A program made the position numbers and the translations under genes. A stretch of DNA of 42,681 nt from a virus. The notes beneath the pieces were generated by a model. That model had not been told where the DNA came from, made no database searches, and saw only the letters and a program-made list of their open reading frames with translations. The stretch is taken from positions 1-42,681 of IMG/VR virus record IMGVR_UViG_3300033571_020069; one strand, 5' to 3'. This document shows, in pieces, positions 40,746 through 42,681 of this stretch. Position 1 is the stretch's first letter, and the number at the start of each line of letters is the position of its first letter.

Positions 40746-41024
40746 TTATTTATTGCCCAATCCATCAACAACTGCAAAATATGAATCATGTAATCTATCA
40801 ACATTGTTCATTAGTGTATAAATTTTTTTGTCTATTGCAGGATTAAGTCTCTTTTGAGTATTTAGATAATTCCGTAACATCTTTATTTCACTTGAAATTG
40901 TATCAATTGAATTTTTAACATTGGTATTGAATTCAGTAAGTTGGTCGCCAAATTGATCTTCTGTGATTTGACGCTTTACTTCTTCCTTAATCAATTTTTT
41001 CAATAGTTGTGTTTTTGTGTTCAT
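40746..41024 (-). CDS. Small protein with capsid-targeting-like N-terminus
   Basis: 92 aa. The first 22 residues have LLKKLIKEEVKRQITE (ends I-T-E), then a helical body (NTNVKNSIDTISSEIKMLRN, NNVDRLHDSYFAVVDGLG). No known domain. AAAAAGGAAATC precedes the ATG, the leader shared by the family. Confidence 0.6.
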   Translation of the reverse strand: MNTKTQLLKKLIKEEVKRQITEDQFGDQLTEFNTNVKNSIDTISSEIKMLRNYLNTQKRLNPAIDKKIYTLMNNVDRLHDSYFAVVDGLGNK

Positions 41025-41051
41025 TTTTAGATTTCCTTTTTAAAATATATG

Positions 41052-41675
41052 TTATACAATATTGAGACTTTTAATCGCATTGGCTAATTTATGCGAACCA
41101 TCCATTTGCAGTGTAAAAATAATAGCACTTGCTATTAACGCACCGCTCCATTCAGCCTTTGCAGCAATATCAGTACCTAAATCATAGGCAATACTATCGG
41201 CGTCTGCTATATCACCATTTTCATATTCAGGGCTGTTATTCAATTGAGCAGCTAATGTTTTTGCCTCGGTATGAAAATTCGCATCCACTAAAGCAGCATA
41301 AGCAACTTGCGCCATTTTTAATTGATAATCACTCCCCAATTTTTCAGGTGTGAACCCCTTTCTCTTTATTAAGGTTCGAACCTCTTTATTTAGTTGTGGG
41401 TCTCCGATATTGTTTTCTTTTAAAGATGTGTTAGCTTCATTTAAATTCAAAGTATTTTGTGCATTTGATAATCCATCTAAAATTGAATTTATTAGTATTA
41501 TAGCTACTTCTACGTTTCTTTCCTTTACTGCTCGTTCCAATTTACTCACATGGCTCTTTAAGAATTTTACTACAGCATTATCAACTGCAGCCCAGTTCAA
41601 TTCTTCTTTTAAAGCTATTTGGCGCTTGATTTCTTCATTAATCATTCTTTTTAGAAGTTGCACTTTTGGATTCAT
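41052..41675 (-). CDS. Helical protein with capsid-targeting-like N-terminus
   Basis: 207 aa. The N-terminus QLLKRMINEEIKRQIALKE (ending L-K-E) is followed by a helical body. FHTEAKTLAAQL resembles the end of the 398-aa protein. The C-terminus has AEWSGALIASAIIFTLQMDG, a hydrophobic stretch that could touch membranes. No domain recognised. AAAAGGAAAATA precedes the ATG. Confidence 0.6.
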   Translation of the reverse strand: MNPKVQLLKRMINEEIKRQIALKEELNWAAVDNAVVKFLKSHVSKLERAVKERNVEVAIILINSILDGLSNAQNTLNLNEANTSLKENNIGDPQLNKEVRTLIKRKGFTPEKLGSDYQLKMAQVAYAALVDANFHTEAKTLAAQLNNSPEYENGDIADADSIAYDLGTDIAAKAEWSGALIASAIIFTLQMDGSHKLANAIKSLNIV

Positions 41676-41722
41676 TTTTATATTTTCCTTTTAAAGTTTA
41701 AAATATTGTTTTATGCGTTTGA

Positions 41723-42028
41723 TTAAAATCTTGATGATTGTCTACCACCCATAGGATCGGTATAATCATTCAAGTAACGTATCATTTCCTTTTCAGTATC
41801 AAATATGTCTTTATCCGAAGGGTTTTTTGTATTAATCATATATATGCGACCTCCACGATGTTCGACTCTATATTCTCCACCTTTATCACCTTTTTTAATA
41901 ATAGTGCCATCAGCTGATATTGAAGGCCCAGAAAAGGTTATTTCATAATTGCTTTGCAGATGTTGAAATGATTGAGCTTCCAATAAAGCTCTTTTTACTT
42001 CTTCTTTTATCAGTTGCTTTAGATTCAT
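41723..42028 (-). CDS. Possible nested gene inside the 246-aa ORF
   Basis: ATG at 42026-42028 with AAAGGA upstream (6 nt away). It gives 101 aa with the signature ending L-L-E and the beta-rich domain. The strong ribosome site suggests real internal initiation. Confidence 0.5.
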   Translation of the reverse strand: MNLKQLIKEEVKRALLEAQSFQHLQSNYEITFSGPSISADGTIIKKGDKGGEYRVEHRGGRIYMINTKNPSDKDIFDTEKEMIRYLNDYTDPMGGRQSSRF

Positions 42029-42463
42029 GTTTTTCCTTTGATTCTGATTAATATTAGATTCACCTAATGTATCATATTTACGCTTTAAAGTCTGTTTTGC
42101 AAATAACTTCTTTAGATATTTAGTTTCATCCCATATAGTCTTTATATTTTCTTGATTCATCATTCTGCTAATTTGCGCATCTGTGATTTTACCTATCTTA
42201 CCTAATTCTTCTTTATAATGCTTAAAGAGTACTGGAGGCAATTTTTCCGAACCATACCTTTTTTGCTCCATCTCTTTGGACGCATTTTGCTTGGCAGTTT
42301 TCAATTTATCCACTATATCAGAATGCAACGTTACTTTATTTTTATCGTCTTCGGTAGATTCTCTATCTAAATACGCATCGGCAAAATCCTTTCCCATCAT
42401 ATTTAGATACTTGTTATACTTGTCTTGAACTTCTTTTGAATATTTTGATAAATCTGGATTCAT
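41723..42463 (-). CDS. Protein with internal second signature helix
   Basis: 246 aa. The first 145 residues are charged and helical (DKVTL-like start, NASKEMEQKRYGSEKLP, FAKQTLKRKYDTLGESN). From residue 146 a new signature begins (MNLKQLIKEEVKRALLE) followed by a beta-rich end (YEITFSGPSISADGTIIKKG). The frame continues without a stop between, as in the 398-aa ORF. It could be a fusion, or two products from two starts. No domain recognised. Confidence 0.6.
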   Translation of the reverse strand: MNPDLSKYSKEVQDKYNKYLNMMGKDFADAYLDRESTEDDKNKVTLHSDIVDKLKTAKQNASKEMEQKRYGSEKLPPVLFKHYKEELGKIGKITDAQISRMMNQENIKTIWDETKYLKKLFAKQTLKRKYDTLGESNINQNQRKNMNLKQLIKEEVKRALLEAQSFQHLQSNYEITFSGPSISADGTIIKKGDKGGEYRVEHRGGRIYMINTKNPSDKDIFDTEKEMIRYLNDYTDPMGGRQSSRF

Positions 42464-42541
42464 TGTTTTCCGTCGATTAATAATGTATATTAAATATATA
42501 TCTTTTAAATGGGGATTTAGAGTGCCCTATAGGAGAAAAAA

Positions 42542-42586
42542 ATGGGGCTCGCGATGAAGACGGGTAATACAAGACCTATCCTGTAA
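42542..42586 (+). CDS. Possible 14-aa plus-strand mini-ORF
   Basis: ATG at 42542-42544 preceded by AGGAG at 7 nt, encoding MGLAMKTGNTRPIL and a TAA. It is the only plus-strand start with a strong ribosome site that I noticed. A leader peptide or chance match. Confidence 0.2.
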   Translation: MGLAMKTGNTRPIL

Positions 42587-42624
42587 AGGACCTTTACCTG
42601 AACCATGAAATATGCCACCCCCAC

Positions 42625-42681
42625 CCTATAAGAACCCCTTATAACCTATGGGTAACCTATAACAACCTCTTATAACCTATG
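42625..42681. repeat. Two 26-bp tandem repeat units (31-bp period)
   Basis: Units 42625-42650 and 42656-42681 match at 24 of 26 positions, with a 5-bp spacer. Each contains CTTATAACCTATG; the first also has the inverted repeat TATAAG/CTTATA. The array may continue past the window edge. Confidence 0.75.

Larger units (their letters stand above)
42464..42681. other. Non-coding leader region with tandem repeat
   Basis: No minus-strand gene is seen here. It is GC-richer than the neighbourhood, especially from 42510 on. Contains ATATATTTAATA (possible promoter) near 42488, a plus-strand mini-ORF (42542-42586) and a 26-bp repeat at the edge. Confidence 0.5.

Noticed and set aside
41371-41384. GGTTCGAACC stretch resembling a tRNA T-arm
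   Set aside because: It lies inside the 207-aa gene and no acceptor or anticodon arm can be built around it.

Overview
The window is a piece of a large AT-rich (roughly 30% GC) tailed-phage genome with a contractile, T4-like tail. Every supported gene and all three tRNAs lie on the minus strand, so the region is read from right to left. The host is most likely a member of the Bacteroidota, probably Flavobacteriia-like. Three things point there: promoters of the TTG/TTTG - 19-20 bp - TAnnTTTG type (best at 38681-38711), lipoproteins whose mature ends resemble the Bacteroidota surface-export signal (Cys followed by Lys and two acidic residues), and a DUF2853-type protein. Start codons often follow an AAAGG-type ribosome binding site. 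Long ORFs with normal stop codons show the standard genetic code.

Layout, from the right (upstream) end. 42681-42464: a GC-richer non-coding leader with a 26-bp tandem repeat at the window edge. 42463-39012: a family of small to medium proteins sharing a Lys/Glu-rich N-terminal helix, including one with a ParB-like domain and two ORFs that contain a second, internal copy of the start region. 39000-32278: an accessory/early region of short genes, with a HTH-like protein, a GC-rich probable import, small membrane proteins, lipoproteins, and tRNAs for Trp(CCA), Leu(UAA) and initiator Met(CAU). 32217-27015: a conserved 192-aa protein, cupin-like protein, PhoH ATPase, beta-helix protein, amidase endolysin, and methyltransferase. 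26747-23141: a membrane coiled-coil protein, HD-domain protein and a gp55-like late sigma factor. 23123-1836: the tail/baseplate block, with a gp5-like hub carrying an M15-like peptidase, gp25, gp6, a DNRLRE-type protein, a 1438-aa tail protein with a gpI-like segment, and three related fibre/adhesin-like proteins. One of these (1507 aa) has a complete Hint/mini-intein. 1814-1: a DUF2853-like protein, a lipoprotein, a possible ADP-ribosyltransferase-like protein and a truncated GIY-YIG protein.

Two regulatory layers are visible. A few gaps carry host-type promoters. Most other short gaps that separate tight gene clusters carry a minus-strand TATTTAT core, usually 16-19 nt before the start codon. 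This is a good candidate for the late promoter read by the gp55-like factor.

The most unusual feature is a set of about ten proteins whose N-termini look like capsid-targeting peptides: a short basic helix ending in [L/I]-x-E, the consensus cut by the T4 prohead protease. The bodies attached include an HExxH metallopeptidase, a possible ADP-ribosyltransferase and a ParB-like domain. This suggests a modular set of internal virion proteins delivered with the DNA. That reading is inference.
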